From contig JAECYW010000009.1 of NCBI GenBank assembly GCA_023014335.1, forward strand, positions 2,232,001 to 2,296,000: a stretch of DNA of 64,000 nt, written 5' to 3'. Each line of letters begins with the position of its first letter. Position 1 is the first letter of the stretch. The position numbers were made by a program, and so were the translations under genes. Positions 35,811 to 48,642 of the stretch are shown piece after piece. The notes beneath the pieces are model-generated. The model was not told where the DNA came from, made no database searches, and saw only the letters and a program-made list of their open reading frames with translations. The stretch is from Galerina marginata (lineage: Eukaryota > Basidiomycota > Agaricomycetes > Agaricales > Galerinaceae).

Positions 35811-36513
35811 AGCCTGCTTTCATGAAGTACAAGTTTACTCGCGGATATTGCGGGGAGGAGAAAATTATTGTAGGTAATGAACCAACTTGAATCCGGAGGT
35901 TGCGGAGGTTGCTAACGCTTCGCTTTCAGCGATGGTGGATGTAGAGAGTCAACCTGTTGTTTAAGCACGTGCCTTTGGCATGTTACCATCCAAAAATGTG
36001 GGAGCGAGGAGCTTTGGGGCCAAGCCAATAGTAGAAAGTTTTTGCTTCTCTTGGCAAGTGATAAGATTACACAGAGACGGAGACTCGTCGGGGAGCATTT
36101 GAGCGTTGTTGATGAGCACAGCCTTGGATTACTAGTTTCCCAATACAGGTTATGACGCTATTCAGAATTTACTCCCACGTGACACATATGCCACGAAAAT
36201 GCTTAAATCTTCCGCTTTGGTGGGTCCACTCACTCGACATGCTTCCCTCACGATTGTCCGGTCTGTGGGCGATGGAAACGCATCGCTCAGGATTCTGAAA
36301 CACAAATAACAAGGCGGGCTAATTCATTGTCCAACAAGACCTCTATTATCATTGACCCTCGAACTCTCAACAAAAGGTTCCTAATTGAATTGCTGTACAC
36401 CACCTTCGGTGCTATAAAACCCAACTTGCAATTCCGCAGAGCCATCTTGTCCTCACATCAAGCTCTGCAAAGAGCACTCTTATACCCCATATCACGCCCA
36501 TCTACGAAAAAAC
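35811..36513. promoter_or_regulatory. Divergent promoter region with two CACGTG boxes and a TATA box
   Basis: A 700-bp divergent spacer between CorA-like copy B and the permease. CACGTG occurs at 35967-35972 and 36176-36181. TATAAAA at 36413-36419 lies about 100 bp upstream of the permease ATG at 36514. Confidence 0.45.
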
Positions 36514-38242
36514 ATGTCGGACATCGATCGATTCTCCATTGTGACCCTTATTCTGTTCTTCTTCTCCACGATATTCGTCATACAACCCTTCTCATTCCAT
36601 GTTCGCCTACCACTTCTTGGCAGAACTCGCATCACGATTGGATTAATGACCGCGCCAATAATAGCCATTGCAATACTATGGGCGGCTCAATGCCTTGGGC
36701 CAACTCAAATTCGTGATGGAATCGTTGGGACAGGTAAGTCCCTAGTTTGCGCCTATCCCTCAGATTTGAATAATTCGAACAGACAATGTAAAGCCCTACA
36801 ACATTCTCATCCTATTTATTTCACTCGCGTACATGGCCATCACCCTCGACGTTACGGGGATCCTTCAAGCAGCCGCCTTTTGGGTTAGCAATAAAGGAGG
36901 CGACAACGGACGAAAGTTATATTTCTACTTCTACCTCCTTCTGACCGCCATTAGCATGGTCGTAGGCAACGATCCTGTTATTCTCTCTGGAACGGCCTTC
37001 CTCGTGTATTACACAGCGGCCACAAACCTCGAACCTATCGCCTGGTTAATTTCGGAATTTGCGGCGGCCAATACAGCAAGCATGGTCCTTTTCGTCGGGA
37101 ATCCTACCAATGTTGTCATCTGCGAGGGCTTCCGGATTAACAATGCGGCGTTTACGGCATATACCATACTCCCATTCTTAGCCTGCAGCGTTGCATGTTA
37201 CGCTGCCCTTGCCTTCCAATTTCGAAACCCAAAACATGTGCCACCGAGATTAAACATCACAGGCAAACTCAACGTACGAGATGTACTTCGTGATCCCGTC
37301 AGCGCGTGTTTCGGTAGTATCTTGCTCGGAACATGTCTCGTCGTCGTGATCGTCTTGAGTTTCTTGCATGTCGATGTTTGGAAGGTCACTTTGCCCTTCG
37401 CGGGAGCAAAGTTCATCTTCGACCTTTCCTGGGATCATCATCGGTACACAACTGGCCGCATTCCTCGACTAGAAGACCAGAAAGAAACCGAAGGTACCTC
37501 CGACGAAGATCCGATGGCCAGCGCTTTGAAAAGGGCTATGTCAATGCCTAATGACCTTGACCGAAGTGCTACTTTTTCATCAATGACTGCCGCCTCCCAG
37601 ATCGCCGGTCCGGCCGAGAAAGCTATACCCCAAACCGATTCTCCAGCTTCCAACAGTTCTTCCACTGTTTCAACGCCAAACGAACCACCCTTGTTCCCAA
37701 AACAACGAGAACAACTGCGTTTGATCCACAAATCATTGGCTGCTCACTTTCCCACTTTCTTCACAGCTCTACCTAGATTGCCATTCGGCCTCATTCCATT
37801 CGCCTTCTCCCAATTTATCCTCATTGAAGCTCTATCACACCAAGGATGGATCGATGTTTTCGCGCATTGGCTCATCAAGGCTTCTAACGGACAGATGATT
37901 CCGATAATTTGGTTAATTGGCACTCTAGGTGTCATCCTCTGCAATGTCGCAGGAACGAATATTGGCGCTACTATCCTTCTAACGAAAGTCGTTCGTGCTG
38001 CGGCTGTATCTCCAAGTAGCGCAAGAGCAGCAGCTATCGCTCTGGCCGTAGCAAGTAACGTCGGTGCTGTCAGCTTCACTTTTTCTGCCAGTCTTGCAGG
38101 GCTGCTATGGAAAACGATACTTGGACAAAAAGGCATACCGATAAAGCAGACAACATTTGCTTTTTGGAATTTACTGCCGATCTTAATGATGACTGGGGTG
38201 GGCCTGGCAATTGTCACAGCGGAAATGGTAGTTCTGTATTAG
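36514..38242 (+). CDS. ArsB/CitM-type ion transporter (IT superfamily permease)
   Basis: Two exons fit (36514-36733 and 36783-38242), coding for about 559 residues. About ten to twelve hydrophobic helices are visible, split by a hydrophilic central loop (from about TGRIPRLEDQKETEG to PKQREQLRLIHK). Conserved half-repeats include VVGNDPVILSGTAFL with EFAAANTASMVLFVGNPTN in the first half, and CNVAGTNIGATILL with ASNVGAVSFTFSAS in the second. These are typical of the arsenite/citrate/NhaD group. The fungal relatives are annotated as citrate transporters or arsenite pumps, and the substrate cannot be told from sequence. A plasma or vacuolar membrane location is likely. A TATA box precedes the gene. 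Confidence 0.82.
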
Positions 38243-38649
38243 ATGAGCATGATACCAGTCTTATTATGAGGATTATTTCTCTTTTGTATTTAATACTCTC
38301 AAGTTTGAACTCTGAAATCGGGATACGACACAAATACAACATTTATTTAGATGAACGACGAGTCCAAGTTATGTAATGACGTGGGAGGCCGACGTCAACG
38401 TGCGGGCCGCTGACCCAACACTGACCCTCACTAGGCCTCACTCGTGCCACATTCATTATTTAACACAACTCAAACCCACCATCTTCCTGGCGTAACTAGT
38501 GGTGGTGGCTCAACAATGCATCAGTAATGCATCAGTGCTTATAGCCGTCGTAAAGGTTTTAAGGTCTGTAAAGTCTCACTAGATCTCACTTGTAACTATC
38601 ATTCGAAATAATTGACGCGCCCCTCGCGTTCCGTCGCACTTGAACAGGG
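38243..38649. other. Intergenic region
   Basis: About 400 bp. It contains a doubled CATCAGTAATGCATCAGT motif near 38517-38537; no gene was seen. Confidence 0.4.
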
Positions 38650-40350
38650 ATGAACGTGTCTACCGGCTCTCTCGACGCCCCATATGCCTCCCCAAAATCA
38701 ATTGGCGCCCTCCCTCCAGAGATTCTACTGAATATATTTGAAGAAGTTTATCTTGCATCATGCGACCTCGATGTCGATACCCCCGACGACCTAACAGATC
38801 TCAGGCTGTTTCCTCGTTGTATCACTGGAGTCTGCAAAGCATGGAAGAAGTTGATAAAATCTGTCCCACATTTCGCCACGAAAATTATGATTTTCGTCGA
38901 CGAACCGGTATCACCGAGTGATCTTGCGGCGGAATTCAAGATTTCCAAAAGCCTTCTTATCAAGGTCTTTGTTATTCGTAGGAATTACAGCCCCGCAGAA
39001 GATATGCTCGAGAAACGACGTGTCAAAGGCGTTATGCAAGTCCTGGTTCGCCATATCACCCGTTGCAAAGTCGTGGTTTTCGACCTCCTCCATAATTCTT
39101 CTCTTCCACGCATCACTGATTTTTCTGGAAGTGCGGGCAAGCTTCGCACACTGAGGGTGAAGTGTAGGCTTCCTGGATTGGTGGACGACCATGTCCAACC
39201 CACACCGTCTCTCGCACGAGAACCAGATGCCTTTTTGTGTCCCAGCCTTCAATACTTGGATTTGGACGGACGCGTTTTCATTGCAGCCATGCGCATACCA
39301 GGATGGGATGAAAGCATTCGCTTGTTGACACAGAAACGCTTGTCGGTCACTAATATGACCTACTCGGAGGGCCAAGATTTCGACTTGCACAAGTTTCTCG
39401 TAGCCTTGTCGAAGCTGGGCCACCTTACAACCCTCGAACTCTCAAATGTGGACTTAGACTCTCGTTCATGTATTGGACGCGAATCCCCTTCCATCTTTAT
39501 CCAAAATTTTGAATTTGAAGATCTTAACGGGGACTTCATTACCGGGTTCTTCGCTCATCATCACAACCGAATCGAAGTTAGTAACATCAGCTTCACCAAT
39601 TGTCAACTAGGCCCGACGGAATACCTCCACTGTTGGAGACTAAGCCTTCAAAAAATCTTGCCAGATGAAGATATCACGGAATTTGTCAAAGGCTGGGATG
39701 GTTTTGGTTTGCATATACAAGACTGCCCTGGGCTTGACGACCGGCTGTTAGAACTACTATCAAATTTTCAGGCAAGCAAAGACGCTTTCTTTGCACCCAC
39801 CCTGCGCGAACTGCATATCTCTTCGTCCGGTTCGCTATCAGTGCAAGCAGTGAAAGACTTGGTCTTCATCCGAGCGATTGAGGCCGAGATGCACGACCCG
39901 GAGCTAGAGGGCGGCCAGTGCCTCCCTATGTACTCGATATCCGTGGCAGATTCTGGGCCTTCCCCTTCACCTGAAGACAGGCAGTGGTTTGAGAAAAAGT
40001 TGGAACGCTTCTGGTGGTACACGACACCTGCTTCCTGCGAGTCGCCGATTCTCGATTGCGATTGTTCTCAGTGGGATTTTTCGGAGGTTCCTTAGTCCTT
40101 CATTTCTCTATCTCATTGCCACATCACTGATTTCTTTTTCCAGTTTAACGATCCCGAGCTCGAGGGACCGGATACTCAATCTCAGCAGCCGCCTCCTCCA
40201 GATGTGAGTTGTACCTGTGTATGATGAATGACATCCAGTCTGATGCGTCAATGTCTGATCCAGTCTCCCATTCTTTCTCAAGACTATTCTCTAATTGAAT
40301 GGTCTCCCGAAGATGTAAATCCTTCTTATCTTCTTATAAGCATAATCTGA
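38650..40350 (+). CDS. F-box protein
   Basis: The main exon starts at ATG 38650 and stays open to a TAG at 40093-40095. The F-box is at residues about 15-60 (IGALPPEILLNIFEEVYLAS, then CKAWKKLIKSVP). The rest has LRR-like segments (LRTLRVKCRLPGL; LTTLELSNVDLDS; LRELHISSSGSL). I extend the gene beyond the TAG: a donor at 40089 (GTTCCT) and acceptor TTTTTCCAG at 40143 would join FSE to FNDPELEGPDTQ, then a GTGAGT intron to SPILSQDYSLIEWSPED. The gene would then end at 40350. The extension rests on good coding composition after each acceptor; if wrong, the protein is 481 residues. The likely role is as an SCF ubiquitin-ligase receptor with unknown target. Confidence 0.7.
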
Positions 40351-40731
40351 CTTAAATTCAAAAGAATTCACAGCTTTTGGCTCTTGAGTCCCAGACCTAT
40401 TAATTAGCAGGGCAATGAATAAGTATTAAGCAGGAATTGAGAATCCTTGCACCGTGGGCCATTTATCCCCCCCCCATCGATTATTAGCCTCCTAGTAGAT
40501 GCCACCATTTCCCTACGTTAGCATACCTCTATATTGCAATTACCACCCATTAACTGTTTACGAGCACTCAGTTCTCGTCCGACGCCTGGCGCTAACGGAT
40601 AGCGGTCCGGAGCTCATGTTCTTTGTTCGTGTTTAGCATCGCCTTCAAGTTTCGGCTTCACCGTCGTGCAACCCTTGCTCTCTTGCAGTCTCCACCTCGC
40701 CGACCTTTTATTTCTGTACGACCATCTACTA
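40351..40731. other. Intergenic region
   Basis: About 380 bp with an 8-9 nt C run near 40469. The part just before 40732 is pyrimidine-rich and probably is the promoter and leader of the small membrane-protein gene. Confidence 0.4.
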
Positions 40732-41232
40732 ATGTCTACAAGCAAAGATGACCCTCGCGATACCTCGCTCGAAACAGCCTACACTACTCCGAATACCTGG
40801 TACCGAGATTCGACTGGTCTGTACATGTTTTACCACGACAAGTGACTGCTCGAGTATTTCTGACCTGTTCCTTTCCTTCCAGATGGTCTCGGAACCTCTG
40901 GAATGTTTCTTTCGGGAATGATCATGGTGACGCGCAACAGGTGCGTCTTGAGATCCCTTTATTGGACCCATTGTTGACTGACACGCGACTCGTTTGCCTG
41001 TGTAGATTCCTTGCGTGGCCTGCAGTACTGTTCGGTATCAACACCACGATCAATTCGCACCCCCTCCGCGCTAAGGAGGGTGGCTCTGGGTGGTCCAATC
41101 TGGCGTATGCTGTTGTTCTGTCTTCGTCAATTCGGCTTCTGATTGTTTCGCTGGTTTAGGTTGTCCTTCTCCGCGTTATTTGCCTCGTATATACCCGTTT
41201 TCATCATCACGAGCACACCTGCGAAGCCGTAA
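40732..41232 (+). CDS. Asterix-like small ER membrane protein (UPF0139 family)
   Basis: Four exons give about 103 residues: MSTSKDDPRDTSLETAYTTP..., then DGLGTSGMFLSGMIMVTRN, RFLAWPAVLFGINTTINSH, and LSFSALFASYIPVFIITSTP. The Gly-rich first helix, the FLAWPAV second helix and the third helix match the Asterix/WDR83OS family. In animals this is the PAT-complex partner of CCDC47 that helps insert multi-pass proteins at the ER; that role in fungi is inferred from the family. The gene is only visible after splicing (introns at about 40819-40881, 40940-41006 and 41106-41160), which is why no long frame covers it. The short hydrophilic N-terminus is typical. Confidence 0.75.
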
Positions 41233-41406
41233 ATGTTTGCATATTGGGGTTGATAATTTATTTTTGGTTATGGACCTAACTAATTCGTTGACCACACGAC
41301 GACAACCTTGCATCCTGTTCTCGAGAAGACATTCTTATGGCTATTCCAATTGCGAAATACTGATACATTTTCCCCGTCTTTCCTCTCTCTAATTTACAAC
41401 AGCAAC

Positions 41407-43303
41407 TTAGATGCTTCCACTATTCCCCTTGTTTCCTTCCTCGGTCAGGGCAACCTTTTCAATGACAGCTTTGACAAGTTCGATATCCGGTCTTTCTACT
41501 TCAATAACCCTTTTCTCTTTTTCCAATAAGCCGTGGAATTCCTTGGGCAACACGTCACGGTCAAAGTTGAAGTTTGGTGACGCTTCCAGAGCGCGGGACA
41601 CGGCTTCCGAAAACTTGGCCGGATGTGCTGTTGAAAGTACGATTTGGAATACATTTGGAGGACTGCAGGAACGGTAAGAATTTATTCTTGAAAAATGTAG
41701 AGCCAACACACTTCTTAGCTGCAATGATATGAGCTGCAGCGAGTCCTACTGCTGTGTGGGGGTCAGCGACATATGATGTCTTGTCTTCGAAATATGACTG
41801 AATGGTTTTTAGGGTCTAAACAACGTTGTTTTAGACAGAGGAGTCAACGAAGCTTCAATAAATATTCACCAGATCATCAGATATCCTTTCAGCTACGAAG
41901 TCTTTCCGCGCTGACTCCAAAACGGGTACTGGGACTTCGACTCGGCCATCGTTCTTCATGTGGCTCATCCATGTATCCAGGGTTTTGGAAGCGGAACGTC
42001 TTTTCTCCCGGTCATCTGCGCCTTCGGCATTCTCAAATGCTAGGTACCACAGCAGACGCTCGAAGTTGCTGGAGACGAGAATATCCATGGCAGGGCTGAG
42101 TGTCTCTTTCACCCCGCTGGCGTCCGTGGCCTGTTTTCCGTCGGAGGAACCTTCTACAGGAGCAGTTGCTCCTTCTCCTTCCGTTATAGATGAGTCGACC
42201 TTCTCATACTTGCCACTCTTCCAGAATCGCGCCAGGATATCATTGGCGTTGGTAGCAACGACAAGCTTTCCGATCGGCAAACCCATCTTCTTGGCGTAAT
42301 ACCCAGCAAGGATATCGCCAAAGTTCCCTGTTGGTACGACATATTGGATTTCGATGTCGTCGACGAGAGTGCCGCTGGGCAGTTGTGATTGGAAATGGAA
42401 GAATGATAAGAAGTAATATACGGTTTGGGCGAGGATGCGTGCCCAGTTGATGGAGTTGACGGCGCCAAGTCGGTGTGTTGCGTTGAATTCTTTGTTGGCA
42501 AAAAGGGCTTTTACGATGTCCTTGAATTACCGTAAGGAAACGAGGAAATCAACTGAGGTTCGAAATACCTGGCAATCATCAAATGTAGCCTTGACAGCAA
42601 CATTGTGCACATTGGCGTCAGTGACTGTGGTCATTTGAGCTTCTTGAATGGGAGAAACTCGGCCCTTCGGATGCAGAATAAATATAGAGATGTTCGCTTT
42701 GTTACGGAGACCATAGATTGCTGCGCTGTCAATGACGGAGGAAGTGAAGGTTTATTCAGCGAGGGGAAATTTGGCACACCTTCCGGTGTCCCCGCTTGTT
42801 GCACCAACGACAGTCAGTCTCTCTGGTTTCTCCCCAGGTCCTTTCCGTGCATTCCGTCGGAGCAAGAAAAACTCGAACAAGTTTCCAAGCAGCTGCAAAG
42901 CTACGTCCTTGAATGCAAACGTAGGTCCATGGAATAACTCCAACACGAAAGTCTTGTTGTCCAGCTTCTTGAGGGGAGTGATTTCAGGATGACGAAATGT
43001 TGAGTACGACTTCTCGACAAGAGACCGCAGCTCCTCCGTCGAGATCTCGTTTGGTGAGATGTAAAGCGACAGGACGGCGACAGACAGTTCAACAAACGAG
43101 TACGTCCTCCATTTTGTTCTCCAGTCCGCGGGCAGCGATGGAATATTTTCTGGGATATATAAACCGCCGTTAGGGGCGAGACCAGTGAGGACAGTCTGTT
43201 GAGAGTTTCCGTTACAGATATGTGCATATGAATAGGGTCATGCAGGATTGACCTCTTCAAAGGATAGACTCTGTTCTCCGCCGCGCGTCGAAAAGTACTT
43301 CAT
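41407..43303 (-). CDS. THR4: Threonine synthase
   Basis: Starts MKYFSTRGGEQSLSFEE at 43303, the standard start of the enzyme. After an intron it continues TVLTGLAPNGGLYIPENIP, then LELFHGPTFAFKDVALQLLG with the Lys that binds pyridoxal phosphate, and TVVGATSGDTG for the phosphate-binding loop. Further exons read SAAIYGLRNKANISIFILHP, EIQYVVPTGNFGDILAGYYA, then SPAMDILVSSNFERLLWYLA and LSTAHPAKFSEAV near the C-terminus. It converts O-phosphohomoserine to threonine, the last step of threonine synthesis in the cytosol. About five exons are involved, with short introns. An acidic, Ser-rich insertion (EGEGATAPVEGSSDGKQ) replaces a loop. No defects were seen. The gene is convergent with the Asterix-like gene, 174 bp apart. 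Confidence 0.93.
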
Positions 43304-44822
43304 CGAGTCGGTTGAATGTAGAACGACGCTGTAATCTTTCAATTTTTATCTTGAGATCGGCCGTATTTGGAATGATCGGCATTGCCGATAAAGCCGAATC
43401 ACCAGTAGCGCTGGTCAGGTCAATTCTTTGCTTCTCCCTTCATGACCTTGAGATCAGTCCAACGTCTAGGCAGTATGTATGGCTGGTATTAACCATGGCT
43501 TTCAAGTTAGGCATTCATAATAGACTGTCGAAACAGAGGAGCATCAGCAGACTACTTAGGACTACTTCTTGCCTGGGGGACAATCGAGGGCGTCATTTAC
43601 AAAATCTTCATGAATCAGAACCTCCTCTCGTATGACATCCCGAAGACCCTCAAAGACCGGCAAGGGGTCATGGTGAATAGCCCGACTGCCCTGGCTTGCC
43701 GCTTGCCACAGTTCAGCATTCAAAGTTGATTGACGTGCATCAATTGCGCCACACAGAAGATTATTGTGCTACGCCAGTTTACAGGAATGTGTCGAGTATC
43801 CTTTGAAATTTTCGTTGTGTGCTGTTGAACTATGATGCTCACTCGTAAGGGCTTTGAAGGACGTTAATTAATTATGTCAATGCTAATCCCCGCACCGCGG
43901 AAATGCATGCCTATCTATCGGACCTTGTGCCTCCCGTTGAAACGGCCGTCTGAGTGAGTTCTCATGTCGAATAATTAAGGTTCTTCTAGTGGGTCTTTCG
44001 GACAGATATCCGGAACAGGATCGTCCATTAACAGCTTAGAGGAAGGAAGAAATGTTCCCTGAGCAGCGAAATCCTCTCAGATGGGTGCCACAATACCGGT
44101 TACTGTATTTCTTCAGTCAACGAAACTAGAATAGTAGAGTTTGCACTTGAAGGAATTTATTTCATTTTGTAATTCTATATAATTACATGTCGGTTCAAGT
44201 TGAAGGATATTCTACTGACAGCAACAAAGTAGCAAATAATCTATTCAAACAGCAGGGTAGATGCAAGGAGGTCCCCGTTCATGCTGTTGGGTAACTGGTT
44301 ACGAACACAGCATAAGGTTCATAATAGCTTCGGTCCGAACACCCAAGAAAATGAAAAATATATATTCCCTACGGAATAAAAATAATAAACCAACTAGAGG
44401 TTGCAATGAAGATGGTGGATATAAGTAATGTTAATGATGAGGATATGTAAGAGAGATAGGATGATATTTTACACACAAAATGCTGAGGAATATGCGATGA
44501 ACGAAGCCGAAGGTCCGATGAATAATCAATGAGTGGGATCCCAGGACAGGCACTTGACCAAACCGCCCGCAGTCAATATGAAAGATGCGAAGGAGAGAAG
44601 GGAGTAGAAGGTATAAAATAAGACCAGAAGAGATGTGGAATTACTGGAGGAAAGGAGCGTGTTATGATGCCATGCGGTCGTGAAGGGGAAGCCGAAACAA
44701 CAGAGCGCAGAACTAATGCGGGGTGCCGTGAGGCGGAAAGCGAGAGAGAAAGATTCAGGAAGTCAACTGTCGTGAAATATGTACTGCAGATGCACGATGA
44801 ACAGAATAGAAAGGAAAGTGGG
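43304..44822. other. Intergenic region with one orphan coding-like fragment
   Basis: About 1.5 kb. Between 43768 and 43562 on the minus strand an open frame of 69 codons has strongly protein-like content (LLCGAIDARQSTLNAELWQ; LPVFEGLRDVIREEVLIHED). It starts right after a TAG that could be a splice acceptor, so it may be a last exon or a gene fragment. I could not find partner exons. The rest, up to the end of the Ser/Pro-rich gene, is AT-rich with no supported gene. Confidence 0.4.
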
Positions 44823-47332
44823 CTATGAGAAAGGACGTAATTTTTCAAGGACGTCTTCCAGGTTGGGTGATTTTTCCAGCACCTGAGCAATTGATGTGGG
44901 ACGGCTGCGCTTGATATTCGCAGAATAAGAGCTACTGGCAGCCGTGGAGGAAGACGTCATGGACGATGTGGAGGTGCGGTGTGAGGCCCGGATTGCCCTT
45001 CGGTCCTCTTGCTGTTCGGAGACTTCCCTTGGAAGACGGAGAGTCGAGGTCGGGCCTGAGCCTTCTGGGATCGCAGACAGAGAGGACATGGTGATGCTGG
45101 GGCTAGGAGGTAGAAGGGAAGAGGTTGAAGACGAAGGAGAAGGAGACGTCGAGCTCATGGACGACCGTTTACCGCTAGATAGATATGGCGGATCTGGCAA
45201 GGTTTTGTCACTATTCGCAGCAGGTGGAATTTTGGGTGACCGCAGCATCGATCCCGTACGAGACAAATTCGAGGTTTCGCCAACAGGATATGGACGCCTC
45301 AGCTTTTTGTTGCGAAATATCGACGACATTGATTCAGTTCCTGAGGCCCCCGAAGCACGAAGAGACTCTGCACCATTAGACTCAGCTCCAGAGTCACTCT
45401 GATAGGCGAGTCGACCTGACTGGTTCCTGTAGGCTCCGCGATCCGACTCTGCGCCTGAATGCAGGCTAGTGGCAAAGCGTGATTGGTTTATAACACCAGG
45501 AGGTAGAGCTTTGGGCTGTTGTGGCGATTCGCCGTCATTTAGCAGCCACGTGAATCCTTTGATTTGCGTTTCCCGTTTGCGGGCCTCCTTCTCCAAGGTG
45601 GAGATTTTTTTCTCCAAAGCCGTAACCTCTGCGACATGGGATTCTGTCATCTTGAGCACCAAGGTAGCAAGCTCGTCGTATTGCTCGTTTCGAGCTCTAA
45701 GAGCACTCCGAAGCACCTCTGCAGAAGCGGTATCAATGTTTAAAGTTTCTCCAATAGCTGTTCGGCGAAAGTTATCACGAATCGGGGAGGCATGATCCGT
45801 TGTTAGAGATCGAGAAAGAGGAGAAAGAGGGACTGGAGCGTTGACAATGGAGCTAATTGTATGAGCTCTGGGACGAACATGAACTTTCTGTGAAGTACCG
45901 GACTCTGTAGGAGGGGTTTGTGAACCGGAGGCGGTAGGCAAGTTCGACGGAGCTACAGGAAGTGGGCTCGAAGGAGGCGGCGGAGAAGGAAGCGGACTGG
46001 GAGGAGGAAGAGATGGAGGCATCGAAGGTGGTCTACTCCGCGTGTGAGCAGAAGGCAGCTTCATCCGAGATCGCGGTGAGGAAGGAACATTTTCGGAAGA
46101 TTGCGCATACCCTGTCGCTACAGATGACCTACGCTGCAAAGACGGAGGTAGTCCTTTCTCTTTCTCAGGAGAGGAAAGCCGAGGAGATTCGCGAGCCTCA
46201 TATAAACGCGGTGTTGATGATCCATCGTGTCTTTCATGGCCTTTATCCGAATCAGAGTTCTTCCTAGAGCTCGAATTCTTCGAAGATGTGCTTGCAGGTC
46301 GTTCGTTGGGGAAATTTTGTCGGTCACGAACAGCTGCAGCAATGGCAGATGCAGGGGTGTGGCCGCGTTTGTAAATAGACGGCTCAGGTGTCCGAATTAT
46401 TGGGCTCGGTGCGGAACTAGGCTTTTGGGGGTCCTCTGGAGGGGGTTGTACGACCAGCCGTGAGGAGCCAGGGCTATCGGTTGGTCTTGTAAATAAGTCC
46501 TTGAACTCCTCGTTGTTGTCGTTGGATAGCGACACCATGATTGTAGGCCGTGCAGGTCGAGGCGTCGTTGACCGTGTTTTTGTGCCACCAGAAGACCCTG
46601 ACTCAGAGGATGCAGACCTGTTACTAGGAGGTACAAGCGCCGAGGAAGAAGCTGCGGGTTGTGTTGGTGCTGATTCGGTTTGAGGAATTCCAAGGATCCT
46701 CGATGACCTGGCATGAGAGAAGTGGGCGGCGAACTTGGAGCTGAGGGACGTAGAGGCCTTGCTAGGGACCGGAAGTGGGGGAGGTTGCACATGGATGGCT
46801 GAAGGTTCAGAAGGGCGTCTAAGAAACTCTAGCGTCAGTACGTCATATTCGGGTAGAATTTTCTAAAATGGAGATTAATTGTGTGAATTAATTGGATCGA
46901 AAGCCGACTTCCGTCTGGGACGAGTGGTTCGTCGATACACAGTTGGCACCATCCAATGACATGCTCGATTCGACCAAAAAGGAAATTGCCGGCGGCGAAA
47001 AAAAAATGACAAGCGGTCACGAACCTATCTGTGCTCGCAGCTCGACTGGATTGCTCTCCAAAGTCTGCAGAGTCGCGGGCTAAACTCGACGTTGTAAAGG
47101 GACTTGAAGCAGTCGACTGGTTCGACTTCTTTCTTGAGCGCCCAAAGAGTGGAATTCGTGTAATCTTCTTCTTCGTCGTCTGCCCAGCCTCGTCTCCGGA
47201 AGGGACTTCCAGATTCACTGAAGCCGCGTCTTGCTGGCGCGCATGGCTTGAGGAATGTCCAGCACCTCGAAAAAAGTCTGTCAGGTCTGAGGTTTTCGTA
47301 CGTAAACGACGAGATGGAGAAAGACCAGACAT
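44823..47332 (-). CDS. Large Ser/Pro-rich, partly coiled-coil protein of unknown role
   Basis: Two exons fit (47332-47025 and 46818-44823), coding for about 767 residues. The protein begins MSGLSPSRRLRTKTSDLTDF, then KITRIPLFGRSRKKS, followed by long disordered Ser/Pro/Arg-rich sequence with many SP and SR sites and a polyproline stretch. A predicted coiled coil (SALRARNEQYDELATLVLKM, then AEVTALEKKISTLEKE) lies near the middle, ending in TQIKGFTWLLNDG. The C-terminus is a short helical end (VLEKSPNLEDVLEKLRPF). Such architecture fits a scaffold or cytoskeleton-associated protein regulated by phosphorylation, but I recognise no family. The upstream region to about 47700 is probably its leader. 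Confidence 0.72.
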
Positions 47333-48642
47333 TCGGAAGAAAATATTATAGAATGACCTGGAGGAATAGAACGAAAAGAACGAAGGGGGACGCGTCCGTC
47401 AGTGAAGAGGACAGCGTTTCGGGAACCAAATGGTCTGTGAGGTCCGGTGGGGTTTTATAAATCTCCGAGTTGGTTTTCCAGGGTGCCCTCCGTTGCCGTA
47501 AGTATGCCGAAAGCTTGAGAATAGCTGTGGGGCAAGTGGTGGGCAGTGCGGGGAGTCCTGGACGGATGAGAGGAGGAGGTTATCGAGGGAGAAGAGTTCA
47601 AGGTCCAAGTTAGAACCCACCGCGCTTCCTGGGAGAACGACTCGCTGGGAGACGCGAAACGTGTTGCATCCCACACTCATAAAAATTCCAGAGATCTCTT
47701 TCGTCCACATTCCCAGATAAGCGACATTCGACCCTGCAGCGTTCAGATGGTTTTTAAATTCATTTTCATCGATCTTCGACCTGACTAAGCATCGAGATAC
47801 ACAATCCGCACGACCTTATGGACGTTAGCCGCCGGCAAAGGCTGGGTCAAGAGGTTGCAAATGACTGAACTTGGAAAACTTTGGCTATGTAGCTTTGGGT
47901 TCTTGCAGTGCACAATGTGGGATTCCAGGATAATTGTTTTCTCGAAACAATTAAAGCATCTCCGCAATCCTATGGCCCGAATCTCCGTAATCCTGCCATG
48001 TGCCGAAATCGACAGGCCTACTGTCCTCTGCCGACTTTCATTCAGTCCGAGCGCAAGGATTACACATAGTTAAGTCAAATTGTTGTTCCGTGATTTTGTT
48101 GACCTGAAAAGCTGCGGGCAATGGGGGAATTTAGCTGTTCGCCACCATGAAAGCCGGACAATGTCACACCGGTGACCGATGGGTCGAACAGCAAGGTTAC
48201 TTGGCACCATTCAAGTAAACCACCGATGCCAGTGGACCACCGCGGCTTGTAGAAGGGCGAAGCTTTGGAGCTACTGACGAAATACTTCGCCGAGAACCAA
48301 GATTCATCGTTGTTCTACATTCGAACTTCCAATCCGGGAAGTGGTACCAACAAGGTACCAAGAGGTCGGCGCCAGCTTTGCTTAGTCATGATCAGCCAAC
48401 TTTCTTCCGCTCACCGTTTATCGGCGTTCCACCCATTTCCTTCAATGTCCAACTGCCCTGGGTTGTAAAACAGCGCCCGTTACCCACTGCAGGTTTTTTG
48501 CCGTGTACGGTGTTTGCTCTGTAAGTCCGCATTTGTGACTGAAGCTTGGTCATTCAGTGTCTTGGTCTCCGTGCAAGATGTATGGATCGACTTGGGGATC
48601 TCGTCTATAGAAAAAGATAACTGGCACTTTGATCCTTCTCTG
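47333..48642. other. Gene-poor region left of the mobile element
   Basis: About 1.3 kb with short open frames on both strands and no recognised domain. It is the left flank of the transposon at 48643. Its protein-like fragments (for example plus strand around 48265-48360) may be remnants but are not convincing. Confidence 0.4.

Noticed and set aside
43312..43635. 107-codon plus-strand frame next to threonine synthase
   Set aside because: Overlaps the upstream leader of the threonine synthase gene and shows no domain or splice partners.
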